Positions 26,450-34,785 of a stretch of DNA of 64,000 bases are shown here, piece by piece (positions within the stretch are counted from its first letter, which is position 1; every line of letters starts with the position of its first letter). The notes beneath the pieces were generated by a model. It did not search any database, had not been told where the DNA came from, and was given only the letters and a program-made list of their open reading frames with translations. The stretch comes from Jiella soli (GTDB lineage Bacteria > Pseudomonadota > Alphaproteobacteria > Rhizobiales > Rhizobiaceae): NCBI RefSeq assembly GCF_020615385.1, contig NZ_JAJAVB010000024.1, positions 145,601 to 209,600 on the forward strand, written 5' to 3'. Made by a program: the position numbers and the translations under genes.

Positions 26450-26961
26450 CATGTCCTCCCAGATTGACCGCCCCGCGACAGCAGGGGACGGCGTTGCGGG
26501 ACGACGGCTTCTCCGGCCGACGCCCAACCCAGATCCGGCGCCCCGCGGCTCCGGAAAGCTCGTCTCGGCGCGAAAGCAGGATCGCCGCGAACAGATCTGC
26601 GCAGGCCGGCCGAGACCGCGCCCTGCCTCTCGACCGGCGATGCGCGAAGTAGCGGCAGCTGCGTTTTCTGCATTGCACAAAATTGACGTTGCGTCGGTAT
26701 CTAATCTTGCCGCCGAAGCGGGGTCAACCGACTTTCCGGACGAAGCATTAATTGCGGATGTTGGCTGCATCATGTCGTTGGATAGTTGACGTCGGCCGCA
26801 GGTCCGTGTCGTATGAAGAAGAAGTGCAGTCGGGACGCCCCGTCCGGTCTTCAGACGGCAATCTCCGCCGGGACCGCGACAATGGGACGATTCGCGACAT
26901 CCCGGCGATAAACGACCGGGATGAGCGGGCTCCGCGTCTGCACCGGGAGGGAAGACGACGC
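26450..26961. other. Divergent intergenic region of the sugar transporter
   Basis: These 512 bases lie between the divergent binding-protein and ATPase genes. The stretch about 26655-26790 is noticeably more AT-rich than its surroundings and probably holds the promoters and operators. An open frame runs through 26752-26961 into the ATPase, but its residues do not look like protein and lack a ribosome site. I could not define an operator. Confidence 0.5.
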
Positions 26962-27702
26962 GTGGCGGTTCTGGAACTGAGCAATGTGTCGAAGCACTTC
27001 GGCGCGATCAAAGCCGTGAGCGACGTGTCGTTCTCGCTCGAGCCCGGCGAGGTCGTCGGCCTGATGGGCGACAACGGCGCCGGCAAGTCCACCCTCGTCA
27101 AGATGATTGCCGGCAATTTCCGCCCGAGCCACGGCAGCCTGCGGATGAACGGCAAGGAGCTCGTGATGCACCGGCCAGTGGAGGCGCGCGAGCACGGCAT
27201 CGAGATCGTCCATCAGGACCTTGCGCTCTGCAACAATCTGACGGCGGCCGCAAACGTCTTCCTAGGCCGCGAGTTGAAGCGCGGCGTCGGCCCGTTCCGA
27301 ATCCTCGACTATGCCACGATGTATCGCAGGGCTGCCGAGATCTTCGGCGAGCTGAAATCGGAGACCCGCCCGCGCGACCTCGTCAAGCAGATGTCCGGCG
27401 GCCAGCGCCAGGCCGTAGCGATCGCCCGCACACGACTGTCCGAGGCCAAGATCGTGCTGATGGACGAGCCGACGGCCGCGATCTCGGTCCGGCAGGTCGC
27501 CGAGGTTCTCGCCCTCATCCGGCGGCTGCGCGACCAGGGCATCACCGTCGTCCTGATCAGCCACCGCATGCCAGACGTCTTCACCGTCGCCGACCGCGTC
27601 ATCGTCATGCGGCGCGGGCGCAAGGTGGCCGACAAGAAGGTCGCCGATAGCTCGCCGGAGGAAGTCACCGGTCTCATCACCGGGGCCATCGAATTCGCAT
27701 GA
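26962..27702 (+). CDS. Sugar ABC transporter ATP-binding protein (single domain, FrcA-like)
   Basis: A 246-residue cytoplasmic ATPase for a CUT2-type sugar importer. It has one nucleotide-binding domain, unlike the double-domain RbsA. Walker A is GDNGAGKST at about 39-47, the signature is MSGGQRQAVAIAR near 144, and Walker B is IVLMDEPTAAIS near 165. Start is GTG at 26962, with GGGAGGGAAG upstream. Single-domain ATPases of this type occur with the fructose system of Sinorhizobium (FrcA), which is the closest model, but the substrate is not proven. The permease starts 55 bases later. Confidence 0.88.
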   Translation: MAVLELSNVSKHFGAIKAVSDVSFSLEPGEVVGLMGDNGAGKSTLVKMIAGNFRPSHGSLRMNGKELVMHRPVEAREHGIEIVHQDLALCNNLTAAANVFLGRELKRGVGPFRILDYATMYRRAAEIFGELKSETRPRDLVKQMSGGQRQAVAIARTRLSEAKIVLMDEPTAAISVRQVAEVLALIRRLRDQGITVVLISHRMPDVFTVADRVIVMRRGRKVADKKVADSSPEEVTGLITGAIEFA

Positions 27703-27757
27703 GCGGGACCCGCCGCATCGCGGCCCCGCGACCCGTTACCCGAACCGGCAGGTCCAC

Positions 27758-28756
27758 ATGGCAATCGCGCGTGACGAGACGTACGACCAGAAACAGCACG
27801 GATGGGCGGGCTCGCTCCTGGCCAGCCAGTCCTTCTGGGTGCTGATCGCGCTGGTTCTCGCCTGCCTGTACCTCTCCTTCGCCACCGATTCCTTCGCCAC
27901 CACGAAGAACCTCTACAATATCAGCCGCAACGTCACCTTCACCGCGATCATCGCGCTCGGCATGACGCTGGTGATCATCTCCGGAGGCATCGACCTGTCG
28001 GTCGGCTCGGTCCTGTGCCTGTGCAGCATGGTGCTCGCCGTGGTGATGCACGCCGGCTATTCCATCGAGGTGGGCATCGCCGCCTCGATTGGGACGGCGC
28101 TCCTCGTCGGCGCCTTCAACGGCGTCTTGATCGCCTATCTCGACTTTCCCCCCTTCGTCGTGACGCTCGGCATGCTGTCCCTGGCGCGAAGCCTCGCCAT
28201 GGTCGCCTCGAACAACACGGTCGTCTTCGAATTCGGGCCGGACCATCAGCAGCTTCTGGCGCTGGGCGGCGGCTCCTTCTTCTTCGGCATCGCCAATCCG
28301 GTCGTCTACATGGTCGTGCTGGCGCTGATCTTCGGCTTCGTCCTGCGCTGGACGAAGTTCGGGCGGCATGTCTACGCCATCGGCGGCAACGAGCACGCCG
28401 CCACTCTGACGGGCGTGCCGGTCCGGCCGATCAAGGTGGCGGTCTACATGATCTCGGCGCTGACCGCCGGCATCGCCGGTATCGTCGAGACCGGCTGGCT
28501 CGGTGCGGTCACCACCAATATCGGAACGGGCATGGAGCTTCAGGTGATCGCCGCGGCGGTCATCGGCGGCGCCAATCTGGCGGGCGGCGTCGGCACAGCC
28601 TTCGGCGCGCTGATCGGCGCGGCGCTGATCGAGGTGATCCGCAACAGTCTCGGCCTTCTCGGCATCAACGCCTTCTGGCAGGGCGCCTTCATCGGCGGCG
28701 CAATCATCCTCGCCGTCCTCTTCGACCGCCTGCGCAACCTGCGCCTGCGCGAGTAG
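27758..28756 (+). CDS. Sugar ABC transporter permease (RbsC/FrcC-like)
   Basis: A 332-residue inner-membrane permease of the BPD_transp_2 family with about nine or ten helices. Family marks are GMTLVIISGGIDLSVGS at about 68-84, FNGVLIAYLDFPPFVVTLGML near 123-143, and AIGGNEHAATLTGVPV near 208-223, the coupling loop. The N-terminal 20 residues are polar and cytoplasmic. It follows the ATPase by 55 bases and precedes the epimerase gene by 153. Confidence 0.9.
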   Translation: MAIARDETYDQKQHGWAGSLLASQSFWVLIALVLACLYLSFATDSFATTKNLYNISRNVTFTAIIALGMTLVIISGGIDLSVGSVLCLCSMVLAVVMHAGYSIEVGIAASIGTALLVGAFNGVLIAYLDFPPFVVTLGMLSLARSLAMVASNNTVVFEFGPDHQQLLALGGGSFFFGIANPVVYMVVLALIFGFVLRWTKFGRHVYAIGGNEHAATLTGVPVRPIKVAVYMISALTAGIAGIVETGWLGAVTTNIGTGMELQVIAAAVIGGANLAGGVGTAFGALIGAALIEVIRNSLGLLGINAFWQGAFIGGAIILAVLFDRLRNLRLRE

Positions 28757-28909
28757 CGAACGCCCACAATCGCGCCCGCCCCCTGCCCGCGCCACGCTTG
28801 TGCACCAGATCGGCCCATGCCGGCGGCGCTTCAGGCTTCGCACGGAGCGTGTCCAGCCGGATCAAGGCCGGGCGGGACGGATCGGACGACCATCACGGGA
28901 GAGAGATCA

Positions 28910-29803
28910 ATGAGCAAGCGCATCGTCTTCACCGGCGGCACGGGCAAGGCCGGCCGCCACGTCGTGCCCTACCTCCTGGACAAGGGCCACACCGTCCTCA
29001 ACGTCGACCTCGTCCCGTTCGATCATCCCGGCGTCAACACCCTGATCGCCGACATCACCGACAGCGGCCAGATGTTCAACGCCTTGTCCTCGCATTTCGG
29101 CATGGACGAATTCGCGACCGGAAAGGGGCCGGCACCGATCGACGCCGTCGTCCATTTCGCGGCGATCCCGCGCGTCCTGATCCAGCCCGACAACGAGACC
29201 TTCCGGGTCAACACGATCGGCACCTACAACGTCATCGAGGCGGCGATGAAGCTCGGCATCCGCAAGGTCGTGATCGCGTCCAGCGAGACGACCTACGGCG
29301 TGTGCTTTGCCGAGGGCGACAAGGACTTCCACCGCTTTCCGCTGGAGGAGGACTACGACATCGACCCGATGGACAGCTACGGCCTGTCGAAGGTGGTCAA
29401 CGAGAAGACCGCCCGCGCCTTCTCCATGCGCTTCGGTGCCGACATCTACGCGTTCCGGATCGGCAACGTCATCGAGCCGCACGAATACGACATGTTCAAG
29501 GACTTCCTCGCCGATCCGATGTCGCGCAAACGCAATGCCTGGAGCTATATCGACGCGCGCGACCTCGGCCAGATGGTGGATCTCGCGCTTGCCAAGGACG
29601 GACTCGGCTTCGAGGTCTTCAACGCCACCAACGACACGATCACCGCGACCATGCCGACGGCCGAGTTCCTGGCGAAGCATTGCCCCGAGACCCCGGTCAC
29701 GCGCGAGCTCGGAGAGTACGAGGCGCCGCTCTCCAACCGCAAGATCCGCGAGGTGCTCGGCTTCAAGGAAGAGCACAACTGGCGCAAATACGTTTCGGTG
29801 TGA
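28910..29803 (+). CDS. NAD-dependent epimerase/dehydratase-family (extended SDR) protein
   Basis: A 297-residue extended short-chain dehydrogenase that probably epimerises or oxidises a sugar or sugar acid. It has the Rossmann motif GGTGKAGR near 9-16, an Asp typical of NAD preference (NVDL), the HFAAIP segment, a Ser-Ser-Glu site (ASSETTYG) near 124, and the catalytic YGLSK Tyr/Lys near 160. Start at 28910 follows GGGAGAGAG. Its place just after a sugar transporter suggests it acts on the imported sugar. It is longer than uronate dehydrogenases and lacks clear nucleotide-sugar epimerase marks, so the reaction stays open. Confidence 0.82.
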   Translation: MSKRIVFTGGTGKAGRHVVPYLLDKGHTVLNVDLVPFDHPGVNTLIADITDSGQMFNALSSHFGMDEFATGKGPAPIDAVVHFAAIPRVLIQPDNETFRVNTIGTYNVIEAAMKLGIRKVVIASSETTYGVCFAEGDKDFHRFPLEEDYDIDPMDSYGLSKVVNEKTARAFSMRFGADIYAFRIGNVIEPHEYDMFKDFLADPMSRKRNAWSYIDARDLGQMVDLALAKDGLGFEVFNATNDTITATMPTAEFLAKHCPETPVTRELGEYEAPLSNRKIREVLGFKEEHNWRKYVSV

Positions 29804-29816
29804 CGAGGCGCGATGC

Positions 29817-29848
29817 AAGGCGCGGCCGCAGGAGCCGAGCCGCGCCTT
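29817..29848 (+). terminator. Hairpin downstream of the epimerase gene
   Basis: A perfect 10-bp stem (29817-29826 with 29839-29848) with a 12-base loop starts 14 bases after the stop. There is no T-run; it is a plausible transcript end or RNA-stability element. Confidence 0.5.
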
Positions 29849-29914
29849 CCAGCTCAGGAGATCCGCAGGCTCATAGCAGGAGGCATTGGAAATGCCCCCT
29901 GGTTCCGAATTCCA

Positions 29915-29948
29915 ATTTTCGTCAAGCCTTTGGCTTGGCGTCGAAAAT
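29915..29948. other. Imperfect inverted repeat between convergent genes
   Basis: ATTTTCG...CAAGCC pairs with GGCTTG...CGAAAAT around a TTT loop with unpaired bases in the middle. It is AT-rich for this genome and lies between the convergent epimerase and pseB genes, so it may serve as the pseB terminator. Confidence 0.4.
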
Positions 29949-29996
29949 CGGGATGTGTTCAGCAGGCGGCTGCATCAGCATCCATGCCCGCTGGTA

Positions 29997-30992
29997 TCAG
30001 ACGTGCTTGTCCAGGGCGAGGATTTCCCGAACCGTGAGGAAGTGCGGGTTGCTGCCGGAATGATAGGAGAAGCCGGCCTCGACCGATCGTCCGACCTCGC
30101 CGAGCGCATTGACCGCATAGTCGTGGTCGCGGTGGTAGAACCGGATCGAGGGCCGCAGCACGAAATGATCGTCGAATTCGAGCGTCAGGTGGCTGTCGTC
30201 GGAGGGACACATGATCTCGTGCAGCTTCTCGCCCGGTCGGATGCCGACGACGTCGGCCTCGCGCGTGCCGCTATAGGCCTCGACGAGGTCGAGAATGCGC
30301 ACCGAGGGGATCCGCGGCACGAAGATCTCGCCGCCATACATGCGCTCGAAATTCTTCAGGACGAAGTCGACGCCGGACTGCAGCGTGATCCAGAAGCGCG
30401 TCATGCCCTCATGCGTGACCGGCAGCGGGGTCTTGCCCTCGGCGACGAGCCGCTTGAAAAGCGGCACGACGGACCCGCGTGATCCCACGACATTGCCGTA
30501 GCGCACGACGGAGAAGATCGGGCCGCGCCCGCCGGTGGTGTTGTTCGCCGCCACGAACAGCTTGTCGGAGGCGAGCTTGGTGGCGCCGTAGAGGTTGATC
30601 GGGTTGGCGGCCTTGTCGGTCGACAGCGCAATCACCTTCTGGACGTCCATCGCGATCGCCGCGTCGATGACGTTCTGCGCCCCGCCGATATTCGTCTTGA
30701 TGCATTCGTTGGGATTGTATTCGGCGACCGGCACGTGTTTCAGCGCGGCGGCATGGATGACGTAGTCGACGCCCTGCATCGCACGCTTCAGACGCTCCAC
30801 GTCCCGCACGTCGCCAATGAAGTAGCGCATGGCGGGATCGTTGAACTGCTGCCCCATCTCGTACTGCTTCAACTCGTCACGCGAGTAGATCACCAGACGG
30901 GCGGGCTTGTAGCGGGAGAGAATCGTCTCGGTGTATTTCCTGCCGAAGGATCCCGTTCCCCCGGTGATCAAAATGGACTTGCCGTTAAACAC
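29997..30992 (-). CDS. pseB: UDP-N-acetylglucosamine 4,6-dehydratase (inverting)
   Basis: PseB performs the first step of pseudaminic acid synthesis, turning UDP-GlcNAc into UDP-2-acetamido-2,6-dideoxy-beta-L-arabino-hex-4-ulose. The 331-residue SDR protein has the Rossmann motif ITGGTGSFGRKY at 9-20 and SRDELKQYEM. It also has AALKHVPVAEYNP near 90, where Lys replaces the usual active-site Tyr, and TDKAANPINLYGATK near 125. It lies downstream of pseI on the same strand with a 236-base gap, so it may have its own promoter. The other five pathway genes are next to it. Confidence 0.94.
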   Translation of the reverse strand: MFNGKSILITGGTGSFGRKYTETILSRYKPARLVIYSRDELKQYEMGQQFNDPAMRYFIGDVRDVERLKRAMQGVDYVIHAAALKHVPVAEYNPNECIKTNIGGAQNVIDAAIAMDVQKVIALSTDKAANPINLYGATKLASDKLFVAANNTTGGRGPIFSVVRYGNVVGSRGSVVPLFKRLVAEGKTPLPVTHEGMTRFWITLQSGVDFVLKNFERMYGGEIFVPRIPSVRILDLVEAYSGTREADVVGIRPGEKLHEIMCPSDDSHLTLEFDDHFVLRPSIRFYHRDHDYAVNALGEVGRSVEAGFSYHSGSNPHFLTVREILALDKHV

Positions 30993-31228
30993 CCATTCAC
31001 TCCGCTATCGCGCATCTGCCGATCGGCCCCGGCCAAGACGCATCCGGGACCCGGACGTTGTCGCCGCTTCTGCGGCATGTCATGGTCGTGTTCCGACATT
31101 CGCCTATCGGCATTGCGCGTGCCTTGCCGTTGTGACGGAAGCGGCCGCAAGTTTCCGGCGGTCGAGCATGCCGACGCGCCTCGGCCCCATTCCCTTGGGC
31201 GAGGAGGAGCCGGCGCCGGACGCTCCGG

Positions 31229-32323
31229 TCAGCGCAGCGCCGCCAGATCCGCCTCGGTCAGCCGCTCCGCAAAGCGGATCGCGCGGGGCGCCGGCCTGCC
31301 GATCAGCGTGTCGTAATGGCGCGGGGCGAGGCTAAGGCCCGGTCGGCAGATCTTCAGATTCTCGGCACTGAACAGCTCGCCCTCGGCGATGTCGCGGGCC
31401 GGATAGATCGACTGGCGGAATTGCCGGTTCTTCTTCTCGTTTTCGGTGCCGCCGTAGCGCACGCTTCCCGCCGCGCGCCAGGCGCGCGACGTCTCCTGCT
31501 TCAGGAGCGTCATCTCCCACGGTTCGAGGGAAAAGGGCGAATCGACCCCACCGTCGTTGCGGTCGAGCGTGAAGTGCTTCTCGATCACACTCGCGCCATG
31601 CCCGATCGCGGCGACGGCAACGCCGATGCCGAGCGTGTGGTCGGACAGGCCGGCCTCGACCCCGAAGCGCACCCGCATGTCGGAAATGGTGGCAAGGTCC
31701 GCATCCGAGGCGTCGGCCGGATACTGGCTGGTGCATTTGAGGATCACGATGTCCTCGCAGCCCGCCTCGCGCGCCGTCGTGATCGCCTCGTCGATCTCTT
31801 CCGTCGTGGCCATGCCCGTCGACAGGATCATCGGCTTTCCGGTCCTGGCGATCTTGCGGATCAGCGGCAGATGGGTGACCTCGAAGGAGGCGACCTTGAA
31901 CATCGGCGCGCCGAGATCGTCGAGGAAGTCGACTGCGGTCTCGTCGAAGGGGGTGGAGAAGGAGAGCGTCCCGGCATCCCGCGCTGCGGCGAAGAGGTCT
32001 TCATGCCATTCCCAGGGAGTATGCGCCTCGGCGTAGAGATCATGCAGCCGCCGGCCGACCCACAGGCTCTTCTCGTCGCGTATGACGAAATCGTCCGTTG
32101 CCGCGTCGAGGGTGATGGTGTCGGCCGTGTAGGTCTGGAACTTCAGGGCATCGACGCCGCAGGCGGCGGCGCAGCGGACAATTTCAAGCGCACGCGCCTT
32201 GTCGCCATTATGATTGCCGCTCATCTCCGCGATGATGAAGGGCTCCCGGTCGAGACCGATCTCCCGCGAAATCTCCCCGCTTTCGACCCGGAACGGCCGC
32301 GTCTTCATCAACGGATCATGCAT
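31229..32323 (-). CDS. pseI: Pseudaminic acid synthase
   Basis: PseI condenses 2,4-diacetamido-2,4,6-trideoxy-L-altrose with phosphoenolpyruvate to form pseudaminic acid. The 364-residue protein has an N-terminal NeuB TIM barrel (FIIAEMSGNHNGD near 28-40, DALKFQTYTADTITLD, STGMATTEEI, LKCTSQYPA, LSDHTLGIGVAVAAIGHGASVIEKHFTLDR). It ends with a C-terminal SAF domain (ARDIAEGELFSAENL near 309). PseI and NeuB differ mainly by context; here the surrounding genes settle it. The ATG at 32323 overlaps the pseH end by 8 bases; ATG at 32308 is an alternative. Confidence 0.93.
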   Translation of the reverse strand: MHDPLMKTRPFRVESGEISREIGLDREPFIIAEMSGNHNGDKARALEIVRCAAACGVDALKFQTYTADTITLDAATDDFVIRDEKSLWVGRRLHDLYAEAHTPWEWHEDLFAAARDAGTLSFSTPFDETAVDFLDDLGAPMFKVASFEVTHLPLIRKIARTGKPMILSTGMATTEEIDEAITTAREAGCEDIVILKCTSQYPADASDADLATISDMRVRFGVEAGLSDHTLGIGVAVAAIGHGASVIEKHFTLDRNDGGVDSPFSLEPWEMTLLKQETSRAWRAAGSVRYGGTENEKKNRQFRQSIYPARDIAEGELFSAENLKICRPGLSLAPRHYDTLIGRPAPRAIRFAERLTEADLAALR

Positions 32324-32909
32324 CGAAAACCACCTTGACCGGCTGGGAACGAGACCGGAGGAGCGCTTCGGCGGCAGGGCGAACCGCCTCCCATTCCGCG
32401 CGGCAGATACCCAGCATGTGAACGCCGATCCGCACCCCGTCCTTCAAGACGTGCGCGCGGCGAAATCCCTCTTCCACGAAACCAAACCGCTTGTGCATGG
32501 CCACCACCCGCGCATTGGTCTCCAGCACCTCGCAGTTCAGCTTCTCGAAGCCGCGCTCGAAGAAGACATGGTCGAGCACGCAGAACTCCAGTGCCGACCC
32601 GACCCCTCCACGCGCGTCTTCGCCGAGATAAAAGGCCCAGTCGGTTCGCCGATGGCGCGGATCGATCGCGTCAAGACTGGCCGCGCCGACGACATCCGAC
32701 CCCTCGCGCAACACGGCATAGAGCTCCCGCCCCGTCCCCGCGGCGATACGCTCCAGGAAGGCGCGATGCTCGTCTTCGCTGATGACGTGGTCCTGATACA
32801 TCGCCGCGCGGACGCTCTGACTGTTCCGGATCCTGCGAAGATCCTCCCGCTGGCCTGCGTCCAGGGACCCGACCGGCCGCAGGACATAGGTCTGCTGCGT
32901 CGCGCTCAT
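32316..32909 (-). CDS. pseH: UDP-4-amino-4,6-dideoxy-N-acetyl-beta-L-altrosamine N-acetyltransferase
   Basis: PseH is a GNAT-fold enzyme that adds the second acetyl group, at N-4, in the pseudaminic acid pathway. The 197-residue protein has the RXXXGXG/A-like acetyl-CoA region (LGEDARGGVGSALEFCVLDHVFF near 96-118) and the PseH-typical LNCEVLETNARVVAMHKRFGFVEEG near 124-148. It starts inside the pseG stop (ATGA overlap) and overlaps pseI, so all are translated in a coupled way. Confidence 0.9.
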   Translation of the reverse strand: MSATQQTYVLRPVGSLDAGQREDLRRIRNSQSVRAAMYQDHVISEDEHRAFLERIAAGTGRELYAVLREGSDVVGAASLDAIDPRHRRTDWAFYLGEDARGGVGSALEFCVLDHVFFERGFEKLNCEVLETNARVVAMHKRFGFVEEGFRRAHVLKDGVRIGVHMLGICRAEWEAVRPAAEALLRSRSQPVKVVFDA

Positions 32910-34084
32910 ACGGCGAAACCCCCGGCCACCATGCCGTGAACATGCCGAGCCAGTCGTTCGGCACCGCGTCCGTCCGCGACATCACGAGCGGCAAGGCTCA
33001 GCCGCTCGCGCCAACCGATGTTGTCGAGGATCCGCCCGGCGAGATGTGTGATCTCCATCTCGGCGAATTCCGCTGCGCACGCCGCGCCATCCCCCCGTCC
33101 GCCGACAGCCCCGCCGAAGACGATCGCGCCGGCGCGATCGAGACGCTCCGCCAGCGGGATCTGATTGGCGGCGATCGCGATCGAGATCATCGGCAGTCCC
33201 AGACAGCATCGCTCCAGGCTGGCGGAGCCGCCGGCGCCGACACACAGATCGACCGCACCGAGCAGCCGGGCGACGTCGCGGACATTCTGCCGGACCTCGA
33301 TCGTTCCCGCCGACGAGGCCGCGAGTTCGCACAGCTGCGCCTCATGCGGAAAGGCGGGGCCGATCATCGCGATCAGCTTGAGGCCCCGCTCCGCCGCGAC
33401 CGGACGCAGCATTTCGGCCAGACAGCCGGTGAGATTGTGCGGATCTCCGCCGCCCATGGCGACGAGCAGCGACCGCGCGGGAGCCTTTTGCCGAAATCCC
33501 CGGTCGCGCGATGCCAGGATATCCGGGCGCAGCTGCGCGAAGTCCGCCCGTAGCATCGCATAGTCTGCCCCTGCCAGGACCGGCACGCCATCCGGCAATA
33601 GCCCGGCATAGTCCTGCGCGCTCCGACCGAAGGTGCTGTCGACCAGACAGTCGGCAACATGCTCGCGCGTCAGATCGTCGATGGCAAGGATCGGGCAGCC
33701 GAAGCCTTCGCGGATCGCGGCCTCCCAGCCGGCGCCGAGCGCATAGTGATCGACTACGATCGCGGCAGGCGGCGTCAGTGTGTCGATTGCCGCCAGCAGG
33801 CTTTGCGCATCATGCGCCTCGGTCGTGCCCAGCAACCGGCCATACTCTCCAGCATCCGGACCGGGCGGCGGACCGTCCTGCGGCAGGCGCGTGAGGAAGT
33901 GGCCGGCATCGGCGATCCAGGACCCGAGCGTGTCGCCGACATGCCGGCAGAAAAATCGGATGCGGTAGCCATAGGCCTTCAGCGCGTCGGCGAGAGCCAG
34001 GCAGCGGACGATGTGCCCGACGCCGATCGGCGCGGACCCGTCGGCCCGGATCAGGATCCAGTCCTGCGCCGCCGCCTCGTTCAT
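32906..34084 (-). CDS. pseG: UDP-2,4-diacetamido-2,4,6-trideoxy-beta-L-altropyranose hydrolase
   Basis: PseG removes UDP from the diacetamido sugar nucleotide, giving the free sugar for PseI. The 392-residue protein is a GT-B-like nucleotide-sugar hydrolase. It has an N-terminal RADGSAPIGVGHIVRCLALA motif with the catalytic-loop His near 23, VVDHYALGAGWE near 110, and the C-terminal nucleotide-binding CVGAGGSASLERCCLGLPMISI near 287. It is longer than Campylobacter PseG (about 270 residues). It overlaps pseF upstream (ATGA) and pseH downstream (ATGA). Confidence 0.9.
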   Translation of the reverse strand: MNEAAAQDWILIRADGSAPIGVGHIVRCLALADALKAYGYRIRFFCRHVGDTLGSWIADAGHFLTRLPQDGPPPGPDAGEYGRLLGTTEAHDAQSLLAAIDTLTPPAAIVVDHYALGAGWEAAIREGFGCPILAIDDLTREHVADCLVDSTFGRSAQDYAGLLPDGVPVLAGADYAMLRADFAQLRPDILASRDRGFRQKAPARSLLVAMGGGDPHNLTGCLAEMLRPVAAERGLKLIAMIGPAFPHEAQLCELAASSAGTIEVRQNVRDVARLLGAVDLCVGAGGSASLERCCLGLPMISIAIAANQIPLAERLDRAGAIVFGGAVGGRGDGAACAAEFAEMEITHLAGRILDNIGWRERLSLAARDVADGRGAERLARHVHGMVAGGFAV

Positions 34085-34785
34085 TGCGCTGTCCCTTCCG
34101 CCTCGCGCAGCGAAAACAGCCGCTCTGCAAAGCGCCAGTCGGCTTCCGTATCGATGTCCAGAACGCGCTCACGCTCCATCAGATAGAGCGCGGCATCCGG
34201 CCCGAAGATGGGCTTGCCGGCCCTGATGGCGGCCGACCGCATCCAGTAGAACTGACCGGCGTCGTGATAGGCGGGCTCGAGATCCTGCGAGCGGGTGTTG
34301 AAATGCTCCGGCTGGAACATCGCGACGCGGCCGCCCTCGAGCCGGAGCGCGCGCTGGATGGGAAAGGCATAGTCGGTAGCAGAAAAGACATAGTCGGCGC
34401 CGCTCTCGCACAGGCGTTCGAACCCGGCTTGCAGATCCCCAGCCGTAACGAAGGGGGCGGTCGCATAAAAGCAGCAGAGCGCCTCGGCGGAGCCGCGCTC
34501 ATCATCGCTCTCGGCCCATTCGAGAGCGTGCTTCACGACATCCATGGTCGTCGCATGATCGTCGGACAGGGCTGCCGGGCGCCGGAAAGGCACCTCGGCG
34601 CCGGCAGCGCGTGCGACTTCGGCAATCTCGTCGTCGTCCGTGGAAACGATCACTCGGTCGATCACCGGGCAGTTCAGCGCGGCGGCGATCGAATGCGCGA
34701 TGATCGGCCTGCCGGCAAATGACCGGATGTTCTTGCGGGGAATGCGCTTCGATCCGCCTCTCGCCGGGATCAGACACAGCCTCAC
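34081..34785 (-). CDS. pseF: CMP-pseudaminic acid synthetase (cytidylyltransferase)
   Basis: PseF activates pseudaminic acid with CTP to CMP-pseudaminic acid, the glycosyl donor. The 234-residue protein has the CMP-sugar synthetase start CLIPARGGSKRIPRKN at 4-19, FAGRPIIAHSI, VSTDDDEIA, and DIDTEADWRFAE near the end. The start is GTG at 34785, overlapping the pseC stop as GTGA. The order pseC-F-G-H-I is fully coupled. Confidence 0.92.
   Translation of the reverse strand: MRLCLIPARGGSKRIPRKNIRSFAGRPIIAHSIAAALNCPVIDRVIVSTDDDEIAEVARAAGAEVPFRRPAALSDDHATTMDVVKHALEWAESDDERGSAEALCCFYATAPFVTAGDLQAGFERLCESGADYVFSATDYAFPIQRALRLEGGRVAMFQPEHFNTRSQDLEPAYHDAGQFYWMRSAAIRAGKPIFGPDAALYLMERERVLDIDTEADWRFAERLFSLREAEGTAQ

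Noticed and set aside
26752..26961. N-terminal extension of the sugar ATPase (70 residues)
   Set aside because: The added residues are not family-like, and the GTG at 26962 has a strong ribosome site and the expected N-terminus.
30968..31228. Possible small gene between pseI and pseB
   Set aside because: The only frames are short, Arg/Pro-rich and without a ribosome site; treated as a promoter-containing gap.
31229..32323. NeuB sialic acid synthase instead of PseI
   Set aside because: The barrel and SAF domains are shared by both, but the flanking pseB, C, F, G and H homologues favour pseudaminic acid.
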